This document shows, in pieces, positions 53,526 through 61,950 of a DNA stretch of 64,000 bases. This DNA is from SZUA-36 sp963774415 (GTDB taxonomy: Bacteria > Pseudomonadota > Gammaproteobacteria > Xanthomonadales > SZUA-36). Position 1 is the first letter of the stretch; every line of letters starts with the position of its first letter. Where the stretch lies: the NCBI GenBank assembly GCA_963774415.1, contig CAVZEU010000002.1, positions 81,850-145,849 of the forward strand, written 5' to 3'. The notes beneath the pieces were generated by a model. That model saw nothing but the letters and a program-made list of their open reading frames with translations, was not told the DNA's origin and searched no databases. Position numbers and translations under genes: made by a program.

Positions 53526-53564
53526 CCGGCAGCAAGGGCGCGGCCCTGGTCTGCCGGCTTATTT
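53526..53564. terminator. Bidirectional terminator between the LLM gene and the DUF2721 gene
   Basis: CCGGCAG (53526-53532) pairs with CTGCCGG (53551-53557), continuing inward with AGGGC / GCCCT around GCG, and is followed by CTTATTT. It lies 13 nt after the LLM stop and just touches the end of the convergent gene. Confidence 0.65.
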
Positions 53565-54008
53565 GGTCCTGGAACCCATGATGCGGATCGTGCGGGTGGC
53601 GAGGTGCACCTCGCGCAGAAAGTAAGCCAGGCCGACGACCAGCGCTAATGTCGCGGCGGTGAACAGGGCGCCGATAAACCACTTCAACGGCGCGTCCAGC
53701 ATGACGTCGATGAAAAGGACCGCGATGACCAGGCACACCAGCAGCGCGGCAATCGTGCAGGCCGTGATGGCGACGCTGGTATAGTGCCTGCGCCGCTCCA
53801 GCGTCTGCAACTCGATCCCGACGGCTTCCCACTCGGTTCCGAATTCGCTTTTGCCCTCCGTGACCACCCGGCCGCGGTCGATAATCCGTGAAAGCCGGCC
53901 GGCCATCACGTTGAGCATGCCGGCGATGCCCGTGAGCAGAAAGGCGGGCGCGAGCGCGAGTTGGATCACGCTGGCGATGTCATTGCTGCTGTCAGGGGTC
54001 AGGATCAT
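53559..54008 (-). CDS. DUF2721 family membrane protein
   Basis: A 149-residue protein with three hydrophobic stretches (about 13-36, 80-104 and 110-130) separated by a charged loop (SRIIDRGRVVTEGKSEFG). The helix order and IQLALAPAFLLTGIAGMLNVM at the N-terminus match DUF2721, an uncharacterised inner-membrane family. No operon partner is evident. Confidence 0.85.
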   Translation of the reverse strand: MILTPDSSNDIASVIQLALAPAFLLTGIAGMLNVMAGRLSRIIDRGRVVTEGKSEFGTEWEAVGIELQTLERRRHYTSVAITACTIAALLVCLVIAVLFIDVMLDAPLKWFIGALFTAATLALVVGLAYFLREVHLATRTIRIMGSRTK

Positions 54009-54593
54009 AGGCAGGTCCTGCGGGTTTGGCCTGGCGGATGCCTCGGAACAGCCCGATAATGGGCGAGGAAGGATGTCCTGTCAAAGGGGAAATTGCATCG
54101 CTGACACCCGCGGCCCCGCCTCCGCACTGCACCGGTCGGCGCCACGCCGGTCATGCCAGATCGGTATAACCCGGCGGCCGTCCGCAAGCCTGCATCCATG
54201 CAGACTTGCGGCGATACGACACGCCCCGGGTCAGGTTGCTCTTAAAACACAGTCCCCGCATGTGTTCAAAATCTGCCGGTATTAGAGCAGCATCCTCGAA
54301 TACTGTCAACAACACTAAGTACCTGATTTTACTATTGAAAACGGCTCTTATTACCACTATAGCAATCATTGTCACCACTATAGTGCTGCTTTCCACCGGC
54401 ACTCGACTGCCCGCACCAAGCATCCAGAAATGACTAAACAGCACGTTTTCCAGACAAATCTCCACGGGGTAAGTGTTCGTGCAGGGTTAAAGAGATCAAC
54501 ACTATAGTGCTGCTTTTCAGCACTATCGTATTGAATGGGTCGAACCTTGCCGACCTTGTCAACAGGGTCTTGCGGGCGCTGGGGGAAGTACCA
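54009..54593. other. 585-nt intergenic region with repeated CACTATAGTG palindromes
   Basis: No convincing gene here; the open frames lack family resemblance or ribosome sites. It holds a hairpin at 54182-54211 (CCGCAAG / CTTGCGG and CTGCAT / ATGCAG) and a cluster of CACTATAG-type sequences at 54354-54526. The stretch from 54250 to 54540 is clearly more AT-rich than its surroundings, which may mark acquired DNA or a regulatory region. Confidence 0.6.
54354..54526. repeat. Cluster of CACTATAGTG palindromic repeats
   Basis: The 17-mer CACTATAGTGCTGCTTT occurs twice (54376-54392 and 54500-54516); each starts with a 10-bp perfect palindrome. A degenerate copy, CCACTATAGC, is at 54354. The second copy also forms a 9-bp hairpin, ATAGTGCTG / CAGCACTAT, around CTTTT (54504-54526). 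Paired operators for a dimeric repressor are the simplest reading. Confidence 0.65.
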
Positions 54594-54950
54594 TCAACGC
54601 TCGCCCAAACGGTTCATGTTGTGGGCCGCGTAAAGTTCGTGTATCAACTCCCAGACCGCGTCCTGCGCGCCGGACCCCAGCCTCAGGTAGCAATGCAGCA
54701 GCGGCTCGAAATCCTCACGATCGAGGTTCTCCAGGTAGATGGGCGGCGCGAGGAGCAGCCAGCGCTCACATCCAAAAGCCGTGGCCAGGCGCTCGAGCAT
54801 ATCGATCGTGGCGCTCTTTCTCCCGCTGAGCATGTTACTGATTTGGGTTTGCGAAACGCCGGCCAGACGAGCCAGTTGAGCTTGTGAGGTAATACCCGCC
54901 TGTCGCATCAAAGCCCTCAGATTCGCGGTCAAGATTTCTCTGTTATTCAC
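54594..54950 (-). CDS. XRE-family helix-turn-helix regulator
   Basis: A 118-residue protein. The N-terminal cro/C1-type helix-turn-helix is clear: ITSQAQLARLAGVSQTQISN followed by MLSGRKSATIDMLERLATAF. The C-terminal 50 residues are helical with no recognised domain. The repeated CACTATAGTG palindromes lie just downstream of the gene rather than in front of it. Target and signal are unknown. Confidence 0.88.
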   Translation of the reverse strand: MNNREILTANLRALMRQAGITSQAQLARLAGVSQTQISNMLSGRKSATIDMLERLATAFGCERWLLLAPPIYLENLDREDFEPLLHCYLRLGSGAQDAVWELIHELYAAHNMNRLGER

Positions 54951-55106
54951 ATCGCCCCTCCTTGCTTCTGTTAACAGTTGCTCCCACTCAACGCACGCCT
55001 ATTCTCCGCCCCCACGCGATCGTGAGCAATCGATTTCCAGCCAGCCGCCGCAACACGCGTGAGCCGGAGGATGGCCGGCGCGGTCAAGCCGCCACCTGCC
55101 CGAACG

Positions 55107-55553
55107 TCAATCCGGGCAGTTGGTGATGTCGTCATCCTTGCATTCGACGACGGGCAACAATCTCGAGTCGACGAGCGCCGCGGTTCTGTGACCGATGCCG
55201 GCGAGGTACCCTTCATTGCAAGCAAACGCCATGAAACTGGCGATAGAACTTTGCTTCACCAGCATCACGGCGTCCCATTGTTCATCCGCGGGCCCGATAA
55301 AGAAGGAGCCACCGCGGCCGAGCAATGACAACTCGCCTCCGGATTGTCTCAGGAAAGGCAAGGTATGCTCGATGTAGCGTTGAAATGCTTCCCGGCCCGT
55401 GATCGGCGTTGCCGGCGCCAGCGCCGGTGTCGCAGAATAGTCCGCCGTTGTTTTGAAACGCAACAGATTCAACATGAGCACGTCCCCGGAGATATTCCGC
55501 CTGAAAAGCCCGGCACCGGATTGCGGCGTCGGTTGCAGATAATTCGTACTCAT
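55107..55553 (-). CDS. DUF1330-like protein
   Basis: A 148-residue protein of the dimeric alpha-beta-barrel type. LMLNLLRFKTTADYS, GREAFQRYIEHTLPFLRQSGGEL, EQWDAVMLVKQSSIASFMAF and HRTAALVDSRLLPV follow the DUF1330 pattern. It starts 3 nt after the MarR-type regulator stop, so the two are cotranscribed and the regulator may control it. Enzymatic function unknown. Confidence 0.8.
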   Translation of the reverse strand: MSTNYLQPTPQSGAGLFRRNISGDVLMLNLLRFKTTADYSATPALAPATPITGREAFQRYIEHTLPFLRQSGGELSLLGRGGSFFIGPADEQWDAVMLVKQSSIASFMAFACNEGYLAGIGHRTAALVDSRLLPVVECKDDDITNCPD

Positions 55554-55556
55554 GCT

Positions 55557-55979
55557 TCAGACCACCTTTGCATAAAGCTCAACCAGCTTTTTCTGCTGTT
55601 TCTCGCTGAGGTTTGCCACCAGGTCAGCGGCAATGTGTTCAAAACTCACGCTCGCCTCCTCGTAAACACGTTGCCCCGGTTTCGCGAGCTTCACCAGGCT
55701 CTGCCGGGCGTCGCGGGGATTGGTGACCTTCTCGACGAGTCCATTCTTTTCCATCGGTGCGAGCAAACGCGTGACGCCGGAAGCGCTCATGCCGAGGTGC
55801 TCGGCCAGTTCTATCCTCGGCACCGCCCCGTACGGGGAGGCATGCAGATAGTGCATCGCCAGGTACTCGCTAAGGCTGATGCCATGCGCACTGAGCCCGT
55901 GGCCCGCCCTTTTTGCCAGCCGCGAGGCTAACAATGCGTTGTGAATGACGAAGGTCGAACTGACGGAAGGCACAGACAT
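55557..55979 (-). CDS. MarR-family transcriptional regulator
   Basis: A 140-residue winged-helix regulator. RIELAEHLGMSASGVTRLLAPMEKNGLVEK (written here only as the HTH region, about residues 55-84) is the DNA-binding part, and the wing has NPRDARQSLVKLAKPG. ATG 55979 is given. An AT-rich promoter with TTGACTACGCAATTAT lies just upstream on the minus strand. It probably regulates itself and the DUF1330 gene that follows. Confidence 0.9.
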   Translation of the reverse strand: MSVPSVSSTFVIHNALLASRLAKRAGHGLSAHGISLSEYLAMHYLHASPYGAVPRIELAEHLGMSASGVTRLLAPMEKNGLVEKVTNPRDARQSLVKLAKPGQRVYEEASVSFEHIAADLVANLSEKQQKKLVELYAKVV

Positions 55980-56055
55980 ATCATTTCCTTGACTAATAAT
56001 TGCGTAGTCAAGTATATATCAAGCACTCACGGATGACAAATGCGTCCGCCCGTGT

Positions 56056-56508
56056 TCATTCAGGATCAGTTTCTTTGAATGGGGTGACGAAGCGCAATGT
56101 CAGGAAATTCAGCAGCGCCAGTACAATGGCGATTTCATAACGGTGGAATGCGACAGCCGCGCCGATCGCGCCGGTCATCCACAGACTCGCCGCCGTAGCA
56201 GTACCTGTCACGCTGCCCTTGCTTTTCAAAATAGCGCCGCCGCCGAGGAAACCCATGCCAGTAATGATGCCGTAGAGCACCCGTGATTCCGCCCCGGTCG
56301 AGTCCAGTACCTGGATGCCGACCAGCATGTAACCGCAAGCGGCCACGGACACGAGGGGAAAGGTCCGTAAACCGGCGCTGCGCGCCTCGTGCTCCCGGTC
56401 CCAGGCCACCGGCAGCGCCAGCAAGTATGCGACGCCGATCCGGTACAGGTTGAGCAGGATTTCCCGCCACTCGATGGTGAGCAGCGAAAACTCGCTGTTA
56501 GCCGACAT
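56056..56508 (-). CDS. MgtC/SapB family membrane protein
   Basis: A 150-residue membrane protein with four to five hydrophobic helices. LLNLYRIGVAYLLALPVAWD, RTFPLVSVAACGYML and TGMGFLGGGAILKSKG with VTGTATAASLWMTGAIG are family hallmarks. A longer upstream frame exists, but ATG 56508 matches family N-termini. Relatives are linked to survival at low Mg2+ or in acid; the role here is unknown. Confidence 0.9.
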   Translation of the reverse strand: MSANSEFSLLTIEWREILLNLYRIGVAYLLALPVAWDREHEARSAGLRTFPLVSVAACGYMLVGIQVLDSTGAESRVLYGIITGMGFLGGGAILKSKGSVTGTATAASLWMTGAIGAAVAFHRYEIAIVLALLNFLTLRFVTPFKETDPE

Positions 56509-56791
56509 ATCAGGTTCGCGGACGACGGGATGCCGGCGCCCCTCCCGCGAGTTGCACCAGGCCGCCGCGCCCTGACAGCGGCACGGACGGAAGCACAATG
56601 TCCAGGGTCTTCTCATCAGCACGTCCGGAAACACATTCAGTCGTCATTTCTTGGCATCTCCCGTATTCGCTCACTGCGTTGGATGTAATACCCGCGCCGG
56701 TGCGCTCGGCACCGTGATGCGGCCAGCCCCATGCCGTCTGCAAGTGTCGTGCCGCCGCAGAGCGACCGGTCGCGGATCAGCACACGCATCA

Positions 56792-57085
56792 TCAGGGCGA
56801 ACCACTGCCGCGCCTGGCCACCGACCGCAGCACCGCCAGGCTCATGTCAAGCTTCAGGTGGGCATCATTCACTTTCAGATCGAATTGGCTCCAGGGAACC
56901 CTGACGGTTAACGGGTTATCGCACGGGTCCTGTTTCAGCACCAGGGTGGCGAACTCAATCCGCCCATCGGCGGAATTTACAATTAATTCCCGGATGTGCC
57001 CCACGCGTTCGCCGCTGGAGCCGAGTACATCGTTGCGGGCGACTGCAGCCAGATCGAGGCGACACCTTGTCTGTGCCTTGCTCAT
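56792..57085 (-). CDS. PRC-barrel domain protein
   Basis: A 97-residue protein that is essentially one PRC-barrel domain: DVLGSSGERVGHIRELIVN and GRIEFATLVLKQD are the typical strands, and VRVPWSQFDLKVNDAHLKLD follows. Such stand-alone proteins are common in stress-related loci of Proteobacteria. It lies with the PPOX-fold and coiled-coil genes upstream, all on the minus strand but with gaps over 250 nt. Confidence 0.85.
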   Translation of the reverse strand: MSKAQTRCRLDLAAVARNDVLGSSGERVGHIRELIVNSADGRIEFATLVLKQDPCDNPLTVRVPWSQFDLKVNDAHLKLDMSLAVLRSVARRGSGSP

Positions 57086-57349
57086 GTTGTGTGTCTTGTC
57101 ATAGTGTGCCGATCGCTATGATGTCAGCATCGGTGCTTAATGCAATAATGCAAATACCCTACCAACGGTGACGCAGCCCTTACGGCAGGCGTTCTTGCTG
57201 CGATAGCTCCGTATCGCCGGGCTTGCCGCGACCAACGCAGGCCGAAAATTACAAAGCGTTTGCAAAACGTACCTGCCGATTTACGGAAACCCAAAACAGG
57301 GCCGACTCGGGCTGCACAGGTTTCGCAACGGGGTTTTGCGCCGTTCGGG

Positions 57350-57844
57350 TCAATTCGGCTCGACCTTTGCATGGCCGCTCAATCCCTGGTCATCCGCCTT
57401 ACTGCCTGACAGCAGGGCCTTGCCGGCCTCCCAGAGGAAACTGAGTTTATGCAGTCCGGATCGGTCCCAGTATTCAGCTCGCTGCGGCAGCACCGTGATC
57501 AGTATCAGTTGCGGGTCCTGGGCGCCTTCCGGAAACCAGATTTTCATTGAACCTGTCCACATCTTCTGCGCGAGTTTCGGGTCCTTCTCCACCCGGGCGC
57601 GCCCGCTAATGGACAGGTAGCGGTCGGTGCCCTGCATGGTCACGGCGACATCAGGTGAATTCACGATCTCATCCAGCTTCTCGTCTTCGGCCCTGGTGGC
57701 AAAAAACAACCGTCCGGATTCGACGTGACCGGCAATGGCCATTGGCCGCGCCCGAAGCTGGCCGTGCAGTGAGTGTGTCACGAGCATCGCCGTATGGAAG
57801 CCGTCAATCAGTTCATCGAGCCGCTTGTCTCCATCCTCGCTCAT
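57350..57844 (-). CDS. Pyridoxamine 5'-phosphate oxidase-fold general stress protein
   Basis: A 164-residue split-barrel flavin-binding protein. FHTAMLVTHSLHGQLRARPM, GRLFFATRAEDEKLDEIVNS and GTDRYLSISGRARVEKDPKL match the PPOX class annotated as general stress protein 26. The substrate is unknown. It lies 27 nt after the stop of a small coiled-coil gene on the same strand. Confidence 0.9.
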   Translation of the reverse strand: MSEDGDKRLDELIDGFHTAMLVTHSLHGQLRARPMAIAGHVESGRLFFATRAEDEKLDEIVNSPDVAVTMQGTDRYLSISGRARVEKDPKLAQKMWTGSMKIWFPEGAQDPQLILITVLPQRAEYWDRSGLHKLSFLWEAGKALLSGSKADDQGLSGHAKVEPN

Positions 57845-57871
57845 GGTGTTTTGTGTTTAAAAATCACTGCT

Positions 57872-58159
57872 TCATTTGAACCTTGCCCCAGCCGATTCCA
57901 ACGCGCTGCGCAGTGAGGCCGTTGCCGCTTCGAGTCCGCCCTTGAGGTCTTCCCAGGCGTCGTCTCCCGCTGCTTCAAACTCGGCAAGCCTGTCTCCGAC
58001 CCGGTTGCGTTTGCGTCGAAGGGTTTCGATCTGTTTTCCGATCTCGAGTCGTGCATCGGCTTCCCCGCGCTCGGCCCGGGCCTTGAGCTTCCTGATCTCT
58101 GCGTCCCATTCATCCAGCTGGGCTTGAATTTTCCTGGCGTACGCGTCTTTCCGGTTCAT
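57872..58159 (-). CDS. Small coiled-coil protein
   Basis: A 95-residue, highly charged, almost wholly helical protein with heptad-like spacing (YARKIQAQLDEWDAEIRKLK and LEIGKQIETLRRKRNRVGDR). No membrane segment or signal peptide. Similar proteins are found beside stress genes, sometimes annotated as sll1863-family stress proteins; I cannot assign a function. It is 27 nt before the PPOX-fold gene and probably cotranscribed. Confidence 0.75.
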   Translation of the reverse strand: MNRKDAYARKIQAQLDEWDAEIRKLKARAERGEADARLEIGKQIETLRRKRNRVGDRLAEFEAAGDDAWEDLKGGLEAATASLRSALESAGARFK

Positions 58160-58390
58160 GTCGCTCTCCTGTTCCCGCTGATAGGGGTGTTCGTATTTCG
58201 TGACACCAAGGTATATTCAATATTTATGCCAAGGCCGAGCTTGCTGCCATAGGCAACGTCGCCAAACGCGCCGACAGCGCTCGAGTGCCGAAATTTCAAA
58301 ATTGGCTCCAAGATTTACAACGTGGAGCACAGAGCCCGGGATCTCACTGAACAGGCCCTGCGCACAGCAGCGAGGCAGGGGGTGATACGG

Positions 58391-59728
58391 TCAGCCCTTC
58401 GGCGAGTAGCTCTTCAGTCGGTTGTAGAGCGTCTTCAGACTGATACCCAGAGCCTTCGCAGCCCGGGGCTTGTCCCCTTCGAAGTGGTCGACGGTGGCCA
58501 GGATCATACGCCGCTCGACTTCCTTGAGACTGTTGCCGACCGCGAATCTCAGGTAATCGCCTCTCATGCCGCTGCCCGAGGGGATGCTTCCGGGCAAATC
58601 GTCGGGTTCGATTTCATCGGACGCCAGAATGGCGCCACGAGATACGGCATTTTTCAATTCTCGCACGTTACCTGGCCAGTCGTGCAGCCGCAGTAATTCG
58701 GCGACCTCCTGCGAAAGTACCTTGTCTTCGCCCTCGCGCCGGTTGTAGTCGTTCAGGAAGGCCTCGGCCAGCAGAATGACGTCCTCGCCCCGCTCGCGCA
58801 GCGGCGGCACACGCAGCGGAAACTCCGCCAACCGGTAATAGAGGTCCTCGCGCAAGGTCCCTTCGCTGATCGCCGTTTCGGGATCGCGATTGGTCGAGGC
58901 GATAATCCGGACGTCGATGCTCTGTTCCCTCTCGCCACCGACCGGCTGAATCCGGCGGGTTTCCAGCACCCGCAGCAACTTGACCTGCAGATCCGGATTC
59001 ATCTCGGTGACCTCGTCCAGTAGCAGGCTTCCCCCCGCCGCCCGTTCGAAGTAACCCTTGTGGTTCGAATTCGCGCCGGTGAACGCACCTTTGCGATGGC
59101 CGAACATCTCGCTTTCAATGAGTTCGCTCGGAATCGCGCCGCAATTCATCGCGATAAAGGGACCGTCGGACCGGCCGCTCCGGTCATGAATGGCGCGGGC
59201 GACCAGTTCCTTGCCCGAGCCGCTTTCGCCGGCGAGAAAGACGGTAGCCTGCGTCGGCGCTACCTTTTGAATCATGCGCAAGACGCGGTCCATGGCGGGC
59301 GACTCACCGATCAACAAACCATGACCGCTCGCGCCCATACCCTGCCGATCGCTGGCGGTCGAGCGGATTTCTCTTATCACCGCGTTGAAGTTTTCCCTGA
59401 GACGGTCGAGGTCAATGGGGCGCTGGAAATAATCGGCGGCGCCGATCCGCATGCCCCGGCGCGCTGCCTCGAAACTCTTCTCCGCGCTGACCAGGTAGAG
59501 TTCAACGGTGTTCTCCAGGTCGGCACGGGAAAAGAGCCGGAACGCGGCCTCCTCGTCCTCGCCGATCTGCAGATTCAAAACCGCAACGTCGGGCCAGCGC
59601 TGCGCCAGCCGGGCGCGGGCCTCTTCGAGGTTCTGGGCGGTATTAACCAGGAATCCGCAATCGCTCGCGACCTTGCTCAACTCCAGCAGGGACTCCGGGT
59701 GGTCGTCGATAATCAGGGCAGTCGGCAT
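58391..59728 (-). CDS. Sigma-54-dependent activator with degenerate receiver domain
   Basis: A 445-residue NtrC-family protein. The AAA+ domain is intact: Walker A GESGSGKE, sigma-54 loop GAFTGA, Walker B GSLLLDEV, and a C-terminal Fis-type helix-turn-helix (RAAKALGISLKTLYNRLKSY). The receiver keeps Asp8-Asp9 but has Asn52 where the phosphorylated Asp belongs (VAVLNLQIG) and Arg for the conserved Lys (YFQRPID). It is therefore probably not switched by normal phosphorylation. ATG 59728 was chosen over an earlier frame. No kinase gene is adjacent; it is divergent from the PLD-VTT gene. Confidence 0.93.
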   Translation of the reverse strand: MPTALIIDDHPESLLELSKVASDCGFLVNTAQNLEEARARLAQRWPDVAVLNLQIGEDEEAAFRLFSRADLENTVELYLVSAEKSFEAARRGMRIGAADYFQRPIDLDRLRENFNAVIREIRSTASDRQGMGASGHGLLIGESPAMDRVLRMIQKVAPTQATVFLAGESGSGKELVARAIHDRSGRSDGPFIAMNCGAIPSELIESEMFGHRKGAFTGANSNHKGYFERAAGGSLLLDEVTEMNPDLQVKLLRVLETRRIQPVGGEREQSIDVRIIASTNRDPETAISEGTLREDLYYRLAEFPLRVPPLRERGEDVILLAEAFLNDYNRREGEDKVLSQEVAELLRLHDWPGNVRELKNAVSRGAILASDEIEPDDLPGSIPSGSGMRGDYLRFAVGNSLKEVERRMILATVDHFEGDKPRAAKALGISLKTLYNRLKSYSPKG

Positions 59729-59801
59729 GCGCTGGACTTCTTTTGCTTTTGCAAGATAATAACCTATTCGGACGTCCGGTTCGCGGGTCATTCGGGCCGT
59801 T

Positions 59802-59807
59802 TATAAT
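59802..59807 (+). promoter_or_regulatory. -10 element upstream of the PLD-VTT gene
   Basis: TATAAT at 59802-59807 gives a start site near 59814, which excludes the earlier in-frame ATG codons and supports the start at 59836. No good -35 partner was found. Confidence 0.4.
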
Positions 59808-59835
59808 GGGCGCTCTCAAGCGGCGAAACTCCGAC

Positions 59836-61950
59836 ATGTCCGGCAACAAGAAAAACCAGTACTGGCAAGAACTGCTGCGGCCCGGTGAAACCGCATGGCG
59901 CGTCGAAACCGCGCATCGTGCCGCCGTCATCATCGAAACCAGCAACTACTTCGAGGCCTTGCGCCAGGCGTGCAGCGAGGCCCGGCGCACGATCCTGATC
60001 CTGGGCTGGGATTTCGACCGCAAGGAACGCCTGGGACGGAACGGGGACGAACCGACCATCGAACAATTCCTTTGTTCCCTGCTGGAAAACAGGCAGGACC
60101 TGCACGTGCATCTCCTGAGTTGGGATTACGCCTTCATTTACGCCGCTGAGCGCGAATGGTTCCAGGACCTGCGCTTGCGCTTCCTCTCGCACGAGCGTCT
60201 GCACGTGAAGTGGGACAACGCGCATCCGAAAGGCGGCTCCCAGCACCAGAAAATCGTCGTCATCGACGATCGAATCGCATTTAGCGGCGGCATCGACCTG
60301 AGCCGGTGGCGTTGGGACACGGCCGCCCACGCGCCGGACGACGAGCGCCGCACGGACCCCGACGGCAAACCGTACCCGCCCTTCCACGATGCGATGATGC
60401 TGGTCGACGGTCCCGCCGCCGCTGCGCTCGGCGAACTGGCGAGGGATCGTTGGCAGCGGTGCGACGCCGCAACCGTGCCGGCAACCCACGCAGCGGCCGC
60501 TGGCGATCCCTGGCCGCAATGCGTCGAACCGCGATGGACCGATTGCCGCATCGCCATCGCGCGGACCTATCCGGGTTTCGGCGAACGGCAGCAAGTCCGC
60601 GAAGTCGAGCGCCTGTATCTCGAGTCCATACGGGCCGCCAGCGAATACATCTATATCGAAAACCAGTACTTTACCTCCCGCGCCATTGCCAAGGCCCTGG
60701 AACGACGCCTCGCGGAGACTGGCGGACCCGATATCATCCTGGTTCTGCCCCACCACACCGGCGGCTGGCTGGAACAGGTCACCATGGACGCCATCCGCCG
60801 GATCCGGCTCACACGGCTGCTCGCAACGGACCACGAAGGCCGCCTCAGAATCTACTACGCGCACCAGCCCGGCCTGCCTGACAACGACTGCATCAGCGTT
60901 CACTCCAAGTTGATGCTGGCCGACGATTGTTTCGTGCGGGTCGGCTCGGCCAACACCAGCAACCGTTCGATGGGACTGGACAGCGAGTGCGACCTGGCCC
61001 TGAATGACAACGAAGGAAACGGTGCGCGGACCCTGCTGCATCGCCTGTTGGCGGAACACCTGGACTGCAGCGCCGAAGCGGTGGAGAAGGCCCGTGAACG
61101 CAGCGATTCATTGGCCGATGCGACTGACAGCCTGCGAACCGAGGACGGGCGCAGCCTGCGGCTGCTGGACCCGGACGAGACCAGCCCGACCAATGCGATC
61201 GAGGCCGAGGAAGACCTGCTCGACCCGGAGGAACCGATCGACGCGGAATTCCTGGTGCGGCGCGCCCTACCCCCGCAACAGGGCCGTCGTGGTCACTGGC
61301 GGCTTTATGCGTTCCTGGGCTTCATCGGCCTGTTGCTGGTGTTCGCGGTGAGTTGGCGCTGGACACCACTGGGGGACTGGCTGACGGCCGAGCGCCTCCA
61401 TTCGTGGCTTTCCCTGTTCGGAAACCCCTGGATCCGTTGGGCCGCGGTGACGCTGATGGTTTTCGTGCTGACCATCCTGATGGTTCCCCTGACGCCAGTG
61501 GTCGTCGCCAGCGCCCTATTGCTCGGCCCCTGGCTCGGCTTTGCCAGTTCAATGACCGGCGCGCTGCTCAGCGGCGCCGTGGCTTTCATCGGCGGTCAGT
61601 CGATGGGCGGAAAGTTACTCGAACGCTATGGTAATGGCCGCATACATCATCTCAGTGAACGGCTTTCCGAGCGGGGGATACTGGCCGTCGCCGTCCTGCG
61701 CCTGGTCCCCATTGCGCCGTACACGGTGGTCAACATCGTCGCCGGCGCCTCCCATCTCCGGCTGGGCCGGTTCATGCTGGGTACTGCGATCGGCATGACG
61801 CCGGGTATAGCTGTCCTCTCCTGGTTTTCCGACGGCCTCTACCAGGTGGTGATCAATCCCGATATGGAGAGTGCCGGCATCTTGCTGGGAGCGACCGTCG
61901 TCATTGTCTTTGCGGCCTGGGTATTGCGGCGCCTGCTGAAGTCATCCTAG
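59836..61950 (+). CDS. Phospholipase D/cardiolipin synthase-like protein fused to a VTT (SNARE-associated) membrane domain
   Basis: A 704-residue fusion. The N-terminal half has two HKD motifs: His137-Lys139-Asp144 (HQKIVVIDD) and a second at about 356 (HSKLMLADD), each followed by the GGxxx or SANxxxRS element, so the phosphatidyl-transferase/phospholipase active site is complete. From about residue 485 come hydrophobic helices and a VTT/DedA-like domain (TPVVVASALLLGPWLGFASS, VAVLRLVPIAPYTVVNIVAG). It likely acts on membrane phospholipids. The next gene overlaps it tail to tail; PLD and EEP genes also pair in E. coli clsB-ybhP. Confidence 0.9.
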   Translation: MSGNKKNQYWQELLRPGETAWRVETAHRAAVIIETSNYFEALRQACSEARRTILILGWDFDRKERLGRNGDEPTIEQFLCSLLENRQDLHVHLLSWDYAFIYAAEREWFQDLRLRFLSHERLHVKWDNAHPKGGSQHQKIVVIDDRIAFSGGIDLSRWRWDTAAHAPDDERRTDPDGKPYPPFHDAMMLVDGPAAAALGELARDRWQRCDAATVPATHAAAAGDPWPQCVEPRWTDCRIAIARTYPGFGERQQVREVERLYLESIRAASEYIYIENQYFTSRAIAKALERRLAETGGPDIILVLPHHTGGWLEQVTMDAIRRIRLTRLLATDHEGRLRIYYAHQPGLPDNDCISVHSKLMLADDCFVRVGSANTSNRSMGLDSECDLALNDNEGNGARTLLHRLLAEHLDCSAEAVEKARERSDSLADATDSLRTEDGRSLRLLDPDETSPTNAIEAEEDLLDPEEPIDAEFLVRRALPPQQGRRGHWRLYAFLGFIGLLLVFAVSWRWTPLGDWLTAERLHSWLSLFGNPWIRWAAVTLMVFVLTILMVPLTPVVVASALLLGPWLGFASSMTGALLSGAVAFIGGQSMGGKLLERYGNGRIHHLSERLSERGILAVAVLRLVPIAPYTVVNIVAGASHLRLGRFMLGTAIGMTPGIAVLSWFSDGLYQVVINPDMESAGILLGATVVIVFAAWVLRRLLKSS

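Noticed and set aside
54151..54465. 104-residue minus-strand open frame with a hydrophobic patch in the CACTATAGTG region
   Set aside because: It spans the 54182 hairpin and one of the repeats, shows no family resemblance and has no clear ribosome site; noncoding is more likely.
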